DNA from: Spirosoma rhododendri
Lineage (GTDB): Bacteria > Bacteroidota > Bacteroidia > Cytophagales > Spirosomataceae
Direction of reading: 5' to 3'
DNA: 64,000 nt
NCBI RefSeq assembly: GCF_012849055.1
Contig: NZ_CP051677.1
Span: 2,929,001 to 2,993,000, forward strand
Positions 26,931-35,906 of the stretch are shown here, piece after piece. Under the pieces are notes generated by a model. The model ran no database searches and was not told the origin of the DNA. It saw only the letters and a program-made list of their open reading frames with translations. Each line of letters begins with the position of its first letter. Within the stretch, counting starts at the first letter, position 1. Both the position numbers and the translations under genes were made by a program.

Positions 26931-28463
26931 ATGCTATTTAATTCGCTACAATTTCTTCTTTTTTTCATCGTCGTCACGCTCGGCTATTTCAGTCTGAAGT
27001 GGCGGGGGCGGTGGGTGTTGCTGCTGGTAGCGAGCTGCTACTTCTACATGGTTTTCAAGCCGTCTTATTTTCTAATTCTGCTGCTGACCATCATCATCGA
27101 CTACATCGCCGGTATCTGGATCGAGCGAACGCATGGCCCCGCCCGGCGGTGGCTGCTGATTCTGTCGCTGGTGTCGAACCTGGGAATTCTGGCTTTTTTC
27201 AAATACCTCGGGTTCTTCGCCGAAAACGTTGTCTGGTTATTCGATCACCTGAGCATGCCCAGTCTGGCGACGCAGGTCGAGGGACTAACAAACCGCATTT
27301 TTATCCGGGTGCTTCGCTTTTTCGGCGAGAACGATGTGTCGTCGTTTAAGGACAACGTCATTAATATCCTGCCCGTCGGCCTGTCATTCCACACGTTTCA
27401 GGCCATGAGCTACACGATTGAAGTGTACCGGGGAAATCAGAAAGCCGAGCGGCACTTTGGTATCTACGCGCTCTACGTGATGTTCTACCCGCAACTCGTT
27501 GCCGGGCCAATCGAGCGCCCGCAGAACGTACTTTGGCAGTTTCATTCCTACTTCCAGTACGATCCCGAAGAGGTGAAAGCGGGCCTGATGCAGATGGCGT
27601 TCGGCCTGTTCAAAAAACTCGTCATCGCCGACCGGCTGGCCATGCTGGTCAGCTACGCGTACAGCGATCCGAGTCAGCACAACGGCCTGACGCTGCTGGT
27701 GGCTACGTTCTTCTTCACGTTCCAGATCTACTGCGACTTTTCGGGTTATTCAGACATTGCCATCGGTGCTGCTCGGGTCATGGGCTTTACGCTGATGGAA
27801 AACTTCCGCACGCCCTACATCGCCCAGTCGGTGTCTGAGTTCTGGCGACGCTGGCACATTTCGCTCTCGACCTGGTTCCGCGATTACCTGTATATCCCGC
27901 TGGGGGGCAACCGGAAAGGACCAGTACGGCAGTACGCGAACATGCTGATCGTGTTTCTGGCCAGTGGTCTGTGGCACGGCCCCAACTGGACGTACGTGAT
28001 CTGGGGCGGGCTAAACGGACTGTATCAGATTCTGGCCGTCCTGCGCGACAAACTACTGGCCCGACTTGGGTTCATCAACGAACCTGCCCGGCAGATTCAC
28101 TCACCCGCCAGCGAGCCAAAGCCGAAATCGCCCGTAATGGTTATCATCAACACACTCATCACCTTTGTGCTGATCATGCTGACGTGGGTATTTTTCCGCG
28201 CCCGTAACCTCGGTGACGCGCTGTTGATTCTACGACGCATTGCCACGCTGTCGTGGTCAGAGACGATCAATAGTCCGATGAATACGGTGGAAATGTGGTT
28301 TGGCGTTGGGCTGATCGCCTTCCTGCTCATCAAGGAATATGTCTACCTGACGATCCCAACGCGTAACACGGTGCTGTTCATCGTGCTGTTTGCGCTGACT
28401 ACTTTCGCAACCTACCTGCTCGGCGTTTTCTCGTCGAATCAGTTTATCTACTTCCAGTTCTAG
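26931..28463 (+). CDS. MBOAT family membrane-bound O-acyltransferase
   Basis: A 510-residue membrane protein of the AlgI/DltB class, which transfers acyl groups to exported glycans. NILPVGLSFHTFQAMSY, DFSGYSDIAIGAARVMG and SEFWRRWHISLSTWFRDYLY are conserved family blocks. The catalytic histidine is H349 in SGLWHGPNW. Relatives usually work with an SGNH/AlgJ-type partner, and none is seen here. Placed at the end of the glycosylation locus, it may acylate the sugar product. Its stop shares the tetranucleotide CTAG with the msrB stop on the other strand. Confidence 0.93.
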   Translation: MLFNSLQFLLFFIVVTLGYFSLKWRGRWVLLLVASCYFYMVFKPSYFLILLLTIIIDYIAGIWIERTHGPARRWLLILSLVSNLGILAFFKYLGFFAENVVWLFDHLSMPSLATQVEGLTNRIFIRVLRFFGENDVSSFKDNVINILPVGLSFHTFQAMSYTIEVYRGNQKAERHFGIYALYVMFYPQLVAGPIERPQNVLWQFHSYFQYDPEEVKAGLMQMAFGLFKKLVIADRLAMLVSYAYSDPSQHNGLTLLVATFFFTFQIYCDFSGYSDIAIGAARVMGFTLMENFRTPYIAQSVSEFWRRWHISLSTWFRDYLYIPLGGNRKGPVRQYANMLIVFLASGLWHGPNWTYVIWGGLNGLYQILAVLRDKLLARLGFINEPARQIHSPASEPKPKSPVMVIINTLITFVLIMLTWVFFRARNLGDALLILRRIATLSWSETINSPMNTVEMWFGVGLIAFLLIKEYVYLTIPTRNTVLFIVLFALTTFATYLLGVFSSNQFIYFQF

Positions 28464-28978
28464 GGCTGTGTTGCCGCTGGTTTGAACTGCATAGCTACGC
28501 CGTTCATACAGTAGCGCAGGCCGGTTGGCTCGGGTCCATCTTCGAAAACGTGTCCCAAATGACCGTCGCACACCGAGCAGCGTACTTCCGTCCGATTGCC
28601 GTCGGCTTCGGTGTAAATAGCGTTGGATAGGATAGGCTGGTAGAAACTGGGCCAACCCGTTCCTGACTCGAACTTTGCCGTCGAGCGAAACAGTGGATTC
28701 CGGCAGGCGGCACAAACAAACGTGCCAGGCCGGTGCTCCTCGTTGAGCGGACTGCTGCCGGCCCATTCGGTGTCGCTGTTACGTAGCACGTTATACGCCG
28801 ACCGGTCCAGCACTTTCTTCCAGTCGGCATCGGATTTAACCACCCGCCGGTCACCGGGGGAGGTCGCGCCTACCGGACGTTGGTGGGGTGGGCGGGGCTT
28901 GGCGATAAACGTACCGTAGCCCCACAGCCCGGCAGCGATCAGCGCGGCAATCACTAAAAACAGAATGGATGATTTCAT
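28460..28978 (-). CDS. msrB: Peptide-methionine (R)-S-oxide reductase, membrane-anchored
   Basis: A 172-residue MsrB. The N-terminus (residues 1-25) is a hydrophobic anchor or signal, so the enzyme should repair oxidised envelope proteins. The zinc site is C89/C92 and C134/C137, the core FESGTGWPSF is intact, and the catalytic cysteine is C157 in LRYCMNGVAM. No second resolving cysteine is obvious at the usual place. The gene is convergent with the MBOAT gene, and the two stops overlap in a CTAG. Confidence 0.94.
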   Translation of the reverse strand: MKSSILFLVIAALIAAGLWGYGTFIAKPRPPHQRPVGATSPGDRRVVKSDADWKKVLDRSAYNVLRNSDTEWAGSSPLNEEHRPGTFVCAACRNPLFRSTAKFESGTGWPSFYQPILSNAIYTEADGNRTEVRCSVCDGHLGHVFEDGPEPTGLRYCMNGVAMQFKPAATQP

Positions 28979-29005
28979 GGATTCGGGAAAAGAACGAAAG
29001 CTCTT

Positions 29006-29587
29006 CTACCGAAAAATACGTTCGTGCGGCACAATCAGTTCCGGGAAGATACGGCAGGGAATCTCGCCTGACTCGTAGATGTCGACCAGAGCAAATTCTT
29101 CGCCCTCAAGCACATACACGTTGACTGCCTTTTCTTTCGGCTGAACGATCCAGTATTCGCGAACGCCTGCCTGCTCGTAGAGGTGAAACTTCTCGTCGAA
29201 GTCATACTTGGCCGTTCGGGGGGACGTGATTTCAATGATCCAGTCGGGCGCACCCAGACAACCATCGTCATCCAGCTTTGTCAAATCGCAAATGACGCAG
29301 ATATCGGGCTGAACAACGGTGTAAATCTGTTCGGGTTTCTTCTTATTCTGGACCGGTAAACGAACGTCGAAGGGTGCGTCATAAACTTGGCACGTCTCGC
29401 CGTCGAAATAGTGACGAATAGTGTAAGAAAGATTGCCCGACGCGCTCTGATGCATCCGTTTGGGCGCAGGCGACATAGCCAGAATCTTTCCCCGAATCAA
29501 TTCGACGTGTTCATCAAGCTGCCATTTCAAGTAATCGGCATAGGTGTACGTACCGTTAGGATCGAGCTGCGATATGTCTGTAATCAT
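29006..29587 (-). CDS. Uma2 family endonuclease-fold protein
   Basis: A 193-residue Uma2 (DUF820) protein with a PD-(D/E)XK nuclease fold. YADYLKWQLDEHVELIRGKI opens the domain, QPDICVICD and APDWIIEITSPRT hold the acidic active-site residues, and YEQAGVREYWIVQP is the typical closing stretch. The biological role of the family is unknown. The longest frame opens with TTG at 29608; the ATG at 29587 (MITDISQLDPNG) is preferred. A second, divergent Uma2 gene lies at 36019. Confidence 0.87.
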   Translation of the reverse strand: MITDISQLDPNGTYTYADYLKWQLDEHVELIRGKILAMSPAPKRMHQSASGNLSYTIRHYFDGETCQVYDAPFDVRLPVQNKKKPEQIYTVVQPDICVICDLTKLDDDGCLGAPDWIIEITSPRTAKYDFDEKFHLYEQAGVREYWIVQPKEKAVNVYVLEGEEFALVDIYESGEIPCRIFPELIVPHERIFR

Positions 29588-29657
29588 GAGTGATGACTTT
29601 ATTGACAAACTAAACTACGAACTAACCACTGTAAACTGTATAGCGAAAACCGCAGTC

Positions 29658-30635
29658 CTACCGGCCGATGGCGACTTTGCGGAGGATGGAGTCGATGACT
29701 TGCAACGGGGTGATCTGATCGGCTTCAGCTTCGTAGTTGAGCAGAATGCGGTGGTTGAACACGTCCGGGGCAACCTCTTTGATATCTTCGGGCAATACAT
29801 AGTCACGCCGGTCGAAGTAGGCAAGGGCTTTGGCGGCCAAATTCAGGTTGATACTCGCGCGGGGCGATACCCCAAACTGAATGTAGCGAGCTTCGTCGCG
29901 CAGACCGTAGTCGAGGGGTTTGCGAGTAGCGAAAACCAGTTCGATGATATAGCGTTCGAGCGTTTCCGAGATCGTGATACCGTTGATCTCATCGCGAATG
30001 GCAATCAGGTCGTCTTTGCCCAGTACCGGCTGTACCTCATAGTCGAAGTTCATGTTCGACATCCGGCGCATTACCTCCAGTTCGTCTTCCCGGCTCAGGT
30101 AATCAACGAACACCTTCATCATAAACCGGTCGACCTGTGCTTCGGGCAGGGGGTAAGTTCCTTCCTGCTCGACGGGGTTTTGCGTCGCCAGTACCAGAAA
30201 GGGCCGGTCGAGCAGAAACGTTTCCTCGCCAATCGTCACCTGCTTTTCCTGCATCGCTTCGAGCAAAGCCGCCTGCACTTTCGCGGGCGACCGGTTGACT
30301 TCATCGGCCAGAATCAGGTTCGCGAAGATAGGTCCCTGCTTCACCTCGAACTCAGCGGTTTTCTGGTTGAAGATCATCGTACCGATCAGGTCGGCCGGTA
30401 GCAGGTCGGGCGTAAACTGGATACGCTGGAAATCAAGTTCAAGTACTTTCGCCAGCGTATTGATGGTCAAGGTCTTGGCTAGTCCTGGAACGCCTTCAAG
30501 CAAAATATGTCCACCCGTAAACAGGCCAATAAGCAGCCGATTAAGCAGCCGGTCCTGCCCAACAACGACTTGGCTCATTTCCCGGAACACATCCCGGATT
30601 TTGGCGTGGTAGGTGAACGATGAGGTGGATTGCAT
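29658..30635 (-). CDS. MoxR family AAA+ ATPase
   Basis: A 325-residue MoxR-type AAA+ chaperone. Walker A is GVPGLAKT, Walker B is NLILADEVNRSPAK, and ATQNPVEQEGTYPLPEAQVDRF is the sensor block that marks the MoxR group. Such ATPases usually act with DUF58 and von Willebrand factor A proteins encoded directly downstream. Here the next gene is a Uma2 protein, so those partners are missing from this locus. An inverted repeat separates it from prmC upstream. Confidence 0.92.
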   Translation of the reverse strand: MQSTSSFTYHAKIRDVFREMSQVVVGQDRLLNRLLIGLFTGGHILLEGVPGLAKTLTINTLAKVLELDFQRIQFTPDLLPADLIGTMIFNQKTAEFEVKQGPIFANLILADEVNRSPAKVQAALLEAMQEKQVTIGEETFLLDRPFLVLATQNPVEQEGTYPLPEAQVDRFMMKVFVDYLSREDELEVMRRMSNMNFDYEVQPVLGKDDLIAIRDEINGITISETLERYIIELVFATRKPLDYGLRDEARYIQFGVSPRASINLNLAAKALAYFDRRDYVLPEDIKEVAPDVFNHRILLNYEAEADQITPLQVIDSILRKVAIGR

Positions 30636-30642
30636 AGAACGA

Positions 30643-30734
30643 GTTTAAAGTTTGTGGTTTGAGGTTTAATGTTGGTTTCGGTAAACTACGTTACTGGATC
30701 AACAACGTTAAACCTTAAACCCAAAACCTTAAAC
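30643..30734. repeat. Inverted unit-repeat element, GTTTAAG type
   Basis: Arms of 32 bases (30643-30674 and 30703-30734) match at 27 positions across a 28-base loop; units are GTTTAAA, GTTTGTG, GTTTGAG and similar. Read in the direction of transcription it begins 3 bases after the prmC stop and ends 7 bases before the moxR start. Confidence 0.82.
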
Positions 30735-30736
30735 GA

Positions 30737-31585
30737 TTAAAAAGTAGCCCGGATGCTGCGGTCCTTGCCGTGGATGTCTTTGTAGACCTGAATGCGGGAG
30801 AAGCCCCGGTCGGCGAACACCTGCCGGGTAGCGTCGCCGAAGCGCTCGTTTATTTCAACGTAACAAGCCCCGTCTTTCGTCAGGTGGCGTACGCAGAAGT
30901 CAGCGACGGCCTTATAGAACACCAGCGGGTCGTTATCCTCAACAAACAGCGCCAAGCCGGGTTCGTAGTCGAGCACGTTGCGGTCCATCTCGGCGGCTTC
31001 CGAGCGGGTTACGTAGGGCGGGTTACTGACGACGCAGTCGAAGCGGTGGGCGAAGTCGGCGGGTACGTTTAGGATGTCCTGAATGGCAAAAGTGACGTCG
31101 GCGTTAAGACTTTGGGCGTTGTGCCGAGCCAGCTCGAGGGCCTCTTCCGACACGTCCCAGCCCGTCACGACCGACTGCGGCAGAAACCGCGACAGCGTAA
31201 TGGCGATGCAGCCACTACCCGTGCCGATGTCCACGATGGGCACGTCGTCGGTGCGGTCGGCGAAGTCGTGCATAATCAGCCGGACGAGGTCTTCCGTTTC
31301 AGGGCGCGGAATCAGGACGTCGGGCGACACTTCGAATTCAAGTCCGCAGAAAATCGTCGTGCCGATGACGTGCTGAATTGGCTCCTGCCGGTTGAGCCGT
31401 TCCAGAATCTTGAACCAGTCGGGCTCGGTGCGGTTGGGCGGCAGCGGTTTGTCCGTCAGCACGTCGGTTTTGCGCAGGCCGAAGTAGTGATCGAGCAGCA
31501 TGAATGCCATTTCACGGGCTTCTTCGGGCGAATAAGCCGTGATGTTTTTCTTTAGCCGGTCGTATAGGGGTTTGGCAGTTGCCAT
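30737..31585 (-). CDS. prmC: Peptide chain release factor N5-glutamine methyltransferase
   Basis: A 282-residue PrmC/HemK, which methylates the GGQ glutamine of release factors RF1 and RF2 using SAM. The N-terminal helical domain is followed by IPRPETEDLV, the SAM site VDIGTGSGCIAITLS, and the substrate motif NPPYV. The frame extends up to 31711, but the first 42 codons cover a -7 promoter element. The ATG at 31585 (MATAKPLYDRLKKN) gives the usual length. Confidence 0.93.
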   Translation of the reverse strand: MATAKPLYDRLKKNITAYSPEEAREMAFMLLDHYFGLRKTDVLTDKPLPPNRTEPDWFKILERLNRQEPIQHVIGTTIFCGLEFEVSPDVLIPRPETEDLVRLIMHDFADRTDDVPIVDIGTGSGCIAITLSRFLPQSVVTGWDVSEEALELARHNAQSLNADVTFAIQDILNVPADFAHRFDCVVSNPPYVTRSEAAEMDRNVLDYEPGLALFVEDNDPLVFYKAVADFCVRHLTKDGACYVEINERFGDATRQVFADRGFSRIQVYKDIHGKDRSIRATF

Positions 31586-31608
31586 GCGATTCTGAAGCGT
31601 AATTTTGC

Positions 31609-31616
31609 CAAAAATA
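31609..31616 (-). promoter_or_regulatory. -7 promoter element of prmC
   Basis: On the minus strand this reads TATTTTTG, a full TAnnTTTG match, 23 bases before the ATG at 31585. It lies inside the longer frame and fixes the shorter start. Confidence 0.5.
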
Positions 31617-31673
31617 AGGAATTTGCGGGTCATGGCTTTTTGTCTTCGTTGAATCTGACCGGCGAATTGCCCT

Positions 31674-31709
31674 AAAAAAAGTGGGCACCGGCGATTAGCC
31701 GATGCCCAC
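31674..31709 (-). terminator. Rho-independent terminator after the first TonB receptor
   Basis: On the minus strand, a GC-rich hairpin with outer stem GTGGGCA/TGCCCAC and inner CGGC/GCCG is followed directly by seven T residues. It begins about 26 bases after the receptor stop. Confidence 0.85.
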
Positions 31710-31734
31710 AAGCGACTCCGTACTTACGTTGCTC

Positions 31735-34497
31735 CTAGAAACGTAGCTGAATGTTGGCGTTGAAGGTCGTGCCCAGCTGACTGAACTGCGCACCGTTGTA
31801 GCCCAGAATGCTGTAGCGACCGTTGAACGATAGGTAGCTGCGCAGGTCAGCGGCCTGTTGCGCGTTGGCCAGGTACTGCGACCCCGTTTCGTTGAGCGCC
31901 ACCAGATCCCACTTGGGCAGGACGTTGAACAGGTTGTTGACGTTCGCTGTTGCCGACAGATTCTTGCCGAAGGTGTAGCCCACGCTCAGGTCGGTCACGA
32001 CGGCCGGTTTGAATGCCGCCCGGATGTTTTCCATGATCGAACCGCCGTTGTCGAGGTCCTGAAAATAGGTCGGGCCAAACAGCGTGTTGTTCAGGTTGAA
32101 CGTCCACTTGCTGATGGCGTAATCGATACCCAAAATCGACTTGTACTTGGGGCGGCTTTCGGTCAGCAGCGATTTGATCTGCGTGTTCAGAATGCTCGAC
32201 CCAGCCGCCCGGATCGCTTCGGGGTCGGCGGGTGTCCCGTCGATGCGGTTGACTAGCTGGAAGTTACCCGCCAGGTTCAGGCCGACCTTACCCCGGCCCG
32301 CTGGCAGGTTGCGGTACGACACCACATAGTCAAGACCGGCGGTAGTGGTCTGAATGCCGTTGATGAAAAACTGAATCGACGTAACCCCGGCCTGATTCAG
32401 AATCTGTCCCAGCGCACTCGATGGGTTCGACGAACTGATGGTTGAGCTATACACGATCCGGTCTTTCACCTTGATGTTGTAGTAATCAAGCGTGACGCTC
32501 AGGTTGCGGGTTGGGTTGAGGGCCACGCCCAGCGAAATGTTGGTCGACCGTTCGGGCTTCAGCGCCGGGATACCCAGCAAACGAGCTTGCGTACTTTTAT
32601 TGTTGAACAGACCCGACAATTGAATCGACCCGCCGATGAACGATGCCTGCGTCGACTGGGCGTAAATCTGGTGGAGCGAAGGAGCCCGGAAACCCGTCGA
32701 CACCGATCCGCGCAGCACGACTTTATCCTCGGCGAGTTTGTAGCGCGACGAGATTTTCCAGACGTTGGCATTGCCGAAATCGCTGTATTTCTCCGTCCGC
32801 GCGGTTCCGTTGATGAGGAAATTTTTGGTGATGTCGTAGCTCAGGTCGACGTAACCGCCGATGTTGAACCGCTGGAAAACACCCGCGTTGTTAGCACTGA
32901 TGCCGGGGAATGAGTTGGCCCCTTCGCCCGAATACGAAGCCGTGTCGCCCGCCGTGATGGTGTACGTTTCCGAGCGGCCTTCCATACCGAACGCAATGCC
33001 CAGCTTATCCGTCACCTGCCGCGAGATGTCGATGTTACCAACGAGGTTACCGAAGGCATAGCCGCCCGGCCGGAAGCGCGTCGGGCTCGACTTGCCGAGC
33101 GTCCGGTTAACCGTGTTTTCAACGCTGTAGATCTGCTGATTATAACCCGTCGTCAGGCTGATGTCGTGTTTCCAGCCGTTGTTTTCACCCCGCGCTCCGA
33201 TGCTGGCGTTGTAGTCGAGCAGGTTACCCTCGAAGGTAGGCGCGTAACCGATGTAGCCATTGTAGAGGCTCAGGGCGTCCTGGTTAGGATAGGCCAGCGT
33301 GGCCTGCGTGAGGTAGTTTTTGCCACCGTTGTCGGTAGGGCTGTGCAGCAAACCCCGGTCCTGCCGCCAGTAGGGTGGGCGGAAGTTGGCGTAACTCAGC
33401 ACGCGCTTGGTCACCATTTCCGCGTTGGCATACAGCTCGTGGTTGTCGCCCAGCGGAATACCGGCGTTGATCAGGAATTTACCCGCCGAAATAGCGCCCG
33501 TGCCGTTGATGTTCCCGGCCGTTGGGTAGTCTTTCAGGTAGTTGGTGATGAGCGCGTCGGCGGCTGTGCTACCCCCAAACGTAGCAATCTCGGTGCGGGC
33601 GTCGACGATCCCTGATCGCACAGCACTGTTCTGCTGCGACAGATTGACGGTGTAGTTTACGAAGCCTTTCGTGCCGAAATTGGCCCCGCTGTTGAATGCC
33701 ACATCGACCAGTCCACCGTCGCCTTTCGATGTGATACCTGTGTTGATATTCAGCGACGAATAGTCGAAGCGGTCCTTCAGGATAACGTTCATTACCCCGG
33801 CAATGGCGTCGGAACCGTACTGTGCTGATGCACCGTCGCGCAGGATTTCGACCCGCTTGATCGCCTGCTGCGGAATGGCCGACAAATCGACGCCGGTTTC
33901 ACCACGACCCGGTGAAAACTGTACGTAGAGCAGCGAGCTGAGGTTTTTGCGTTTGCCGTTAACCAAAACAAGCGTACGGCTGGGGCCCATGTTGCGAATT
34001 TCCCAGGGGTCGAGCAGGGTAGTCGCGTCGTTGACCGGCGTGTTGACGGTGTTGAACGACGGCACCCGATATTGCAGGGCTTTGTCGAACGTTGGCTGCC
34101 CGGTTGAGGTTAATTCCTTTGTCGACAGAATATCGACGGGTAGGGGAGTATCGGTGAGGGTGCGTTGCGAGTTGCGGCTACCCACGGCCACAACCACTTC
34201 CGACAGGTTGGTGGCTGTTGATGACAGAGAGACAGTGTTGGTGGCAGCGGCTGTCAGCGTCTGGGTTTCATACCCGATAAACGAGATACTGATCGAACTG
34301 CCGACCGGTGCATCGAGCGAGAAATTGCCGTCAGCGTTAGTTGTCGTGCCTTTCTGGGCACCGACAATCACGATAGACGCCCCCACGATGGGCGATTTGT
34401 CGGCGGCATCAATGACTTTGCCTGTTACTTGAGCAAAAGTTGGTAATGAAAGTAAAAGGCAAATGAAAATTTTGATTAGATGGGAGATTTTAATCAT
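31735..34497 (-). CDS. TonB-dependent outer membrane receptor
   Basis: A 920-residue receptor. After a signal peptide (ICLLLSLPTFAQ) comes a carboxypeptidase-regulatory-like domain (VTGKVIDAADKSPIVGASI, residues 23-100), a plug domain (about 110-240, with RVEILRDGASAQYGSDAIAGVMNV), and a large beta barrel ending in phenylalanine (NIQLRF), as outer membrane proteins do. The plug stretch NMGPSRTLVLVNGKRKNLSSLL is close to that of the receptor at 37338. The substrate is unknown. There is no SusD partner. It is divergent from ribD. Confidence 0.92.
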   Translation of the reverse strand: MIKISHLIKIFICLLLSLPTFAQVTGKVIDAADKSPIVGASIVIVGAQKGTTTNADGNFSLDAPVGSSISISFIGYETQTLTAAATNTVSLSSTATNLSEVVVAVGSRNSQRTLTDTPLPVDILSTKELTSTGQPTFDKALQYRVPSFNTVNTPVNDATTLLDPWEIRNMGPSRTLVLVNGKRKNLSSLLYVQFSPGRGETGVDLSAIPQQAIKRVEILRDGASAQYGSDAIAGVMNVILKDRFDYSSLNINTGITSKGDGGLVDVAFNSGANFGTKGFVNYTVNLSQQNSAVRSGIVDARTEIATFGGSTAADALITNYLKDYPTAGNINGTGAISAGKFLINAGIPLGDNHELYANAEMVTKRVLSYANFRPPYWRQDRGLLHSPTDNGGKNYLTQATLAYPNQDALSLYNGYIGYAPTFEGNLLDYNASIGARGENNGWKHDISLTTGYNQQIYSVENTVNRTLGKSSPTRFRPGGYAFGNLVGNIDISRQVTDKLGIAFGMEGRSETYTITAGDTASYSGEGANSFPGISANNAGVFQRFNIGGYVDLSYDITKNFLINGTARTEKYSDFGNANVWKISSRYKLAEDKVVLRGSVSTGFRAPSLHQIYAQSTQASFIGGSIQLSGLFNNKSTQARLLGIPALKPERSTNISLGVALNPTRNLSVTLDYYNIKVKDRIVYSSTISSSNPSSALGQILNQAGVTSIQFFINGIQTTTAGLDYVVSYRNLPAGRGKVGLNLAGNFQLVNRIDGTPADPEAIRAAGSSILNTQIKSLLTESRPKYKSILGIDYAISKWTFNLNNTLFGPTYFQDLDNGGSIMENIRAAFKPAVVTDLSVGYTFGKNLSATANVNNLFNVLPKWDLVALNETGSQYLANAQQAADLRSYLSFNGRYSILGYNGAQFSQLGTTFNANIQLRF

Positions 34498-34523
34498 AAA
34501 GTTTTATCAATGGTTAATTTGTC

Positions 34524-34531
34524 CAAATTTA
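34524..34531 (-). promoter_or_regulatory. -7 promoter element of the first TonB receptor
   Basis: On the minus strand the site reads TAAATTTG, matching TAnnTTTG, 26 bases before the ATG at 34497. Confidence 0.42.
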
Positions 34532-34714
34532 ATGAGCAAACGGTTCCGCTGATAAGTATTCCCCCGAAGATTTTTCTTATGCCTGTTGAGTAGTCACGAT
34601 GTCGCCAACACGAAGGGTTCTTAAGTTGATGCGTATTCAACTGATTATCAGCAGAAAATAGGAATTTTAAGTAGTCGGTAGCCAGTGTAGCTGCTAAAAA
34701 ATTGAACTGATAAA

Positions 34715-35842
34715 ATGAGTGTTTTTACGCAGTCAATGGCCGCGCAGGTGCAATACATGCGTCGTGCGCTCGAACTGGCGACGCTGGGTCGGGGGCAGGT
34801 TAGTCCGAACCCCATGGTGGGTTGCGTCATTGTCCATGAACCAACGCAACGCATCATTGGCGAAGGCTGGCATCAACGCTACGGCGAAGCCCACGCCGAA
34901 CGAAATGCTATTCAAGCGATACACCCCGACGATCTATCGCTGCTCCCCGACAGCACGGCCTATGTCACGCTGGAACCCTGCTCGCATTACGGGAAACAGC
35001 CGCCTTGCGCTAATTTGTTGATTGAGATGGGCGTCGGGCGGGTCGTCTGCTGCAACGACGATCCGAATCCACTGGTTGGGGGGCAAGGCTTTCAGAAACT
35101 CGAACAGGCCGGTATTCGCGTCGAGCGGGGGCTGCTGGCGGAAGAAGGGCGATTGCTGAACGCCCGCTTTTTCACATTCATGGAACAGCAGCGGCCGTAT
35201 ATCATCCTGAAATGGGCCGAGACAAGCGACGGATTCATTGGCGGACCGGGTGGGCAACCAGTATCGATCAGCGGGCCAAAGAGTCAGCGGCTGGTGCATA
35301 AATGGCGGAGTGAAGAGGACGCGATTATGGTCGGTACGAACACCGCCCGCAATGATAATCCGCGCTTAAACACGCGTCTATGGCCAATCCAGGCCGGGCC
35401 TGGCAAAAATCCCATCCGCATCGTCATCGACCGCCACGGCACACTGCCCGATGATCTGCATCTCTTCGACGGATCGCAGCGGACGATAATTTTAAAGAGT
35501 GAAAGAGTGAACCGGGACGCCGGACCGGAGCGAAAGAGCGATTTGATAGAGGCAGCTGAGTGCCAACCATTAGAATGGATAAACGCTAATTTTTCGACAC
35601 CGGAATCGCTCTTTCACTCTTTCACTCTTTCGCTCTTTGAACAGCGCATTACCTCCGTTCTCGTCGAAGGCGGGGCTGCGTTGCTGAACTCGTTTCTGGC
35701 GGAAGGACTGTGGGACGAAATGCGGGTGTTTCGCAGCCCGAAGCTGCTGGGCGATGGTGTCAAAGCCCCGACTGTGCAGGGAAGACTGATCTGCCGGGAG
35801 ATGATCGGCGACGATGAATTAACTGTTTATCGGCCGGTTTGA
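34715..35842 (+). CDS. ribD: Bifunctional riboflavin biosynthesis deaminase/reductase
   Basis: A 375-residue RibD catalysing two steps of riboflavin synthesis. The N-terminal deaminase has the zinc ligands HAE (H60, E62) and LEPCSHYGKQPPC. The C-terminal reductase begins at LKWAETSDGFIGG and includes IMVGTNTARNDNPRLNTR and VLVEGGAALLNSFL. Residues about 260-308, between two reductase strands, are encoded by an inverted repeat and read SERVNRD to FHSFTLSLFEQR; this looks like an in-frame insertion in a loop. ATG 34715 is kept as the start, although M8 or M15 are possible. No riboflavin operon genes or FMN riboswitch are visible nearby. Confidence 0.93.
   Translation: MSVFTQSMAAQVQYMRRALELATLGRGQVSPNPMVGCVIVHEPTQRIIGEGWHQRYGEAHAERNAIQAIHPDDLSLLPDSTAYVTLEPCSHYGKQPPCANLLIEMGVGRVVCCNDDPNPLVGGQGFQKLEQAGIRVERGLLAEEGRLLNARFFTFMEQQRPYIILKWAETSDGFIGGPGGQPVSISGPKSQRLVHKWRSEEDAIMVGTNTARNDNPRLNTRLWPIQAGPGKNPIRIVIDRHGTLPDDLHLFDGSQRTIILKSERVNRDAGPERKSDLIEAAECQPLEWINANFSTPESLFHSFTLSLFEQRITSVLVEGGAALLNSFLAEGLWDEMRVFRSPKLLGDGVKAPTVQGRLICREMIGDDELTVYRPV
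35494..35640. repeat. Inverted unit-repeat element inside ribD, AAAGAGTG type
   Basis: The left part (35494-35510 and 35528-35542) and right part (35604-35640) are reverse complements of 8-base units AAAGAGTG and AAAGAGCG; 17 bases match exactly. The element stays in frame with ribD and adds roughly 49 codons. Confidence 0.8.
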
Positions 35843-35906
35843 AAGGTGGATAAGCTGTATCGAGCGACAAGGTTATCTCCGATAGGCTAAACAGTAGGTG
35901 GACTGG

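Noticed and set aside
34532..34714. Possible FMN riboswitch upstream of ribD
   Set aside because: No conserved FMN-element boxes could be seen by eye. The gap looks like a divergent promoter region.
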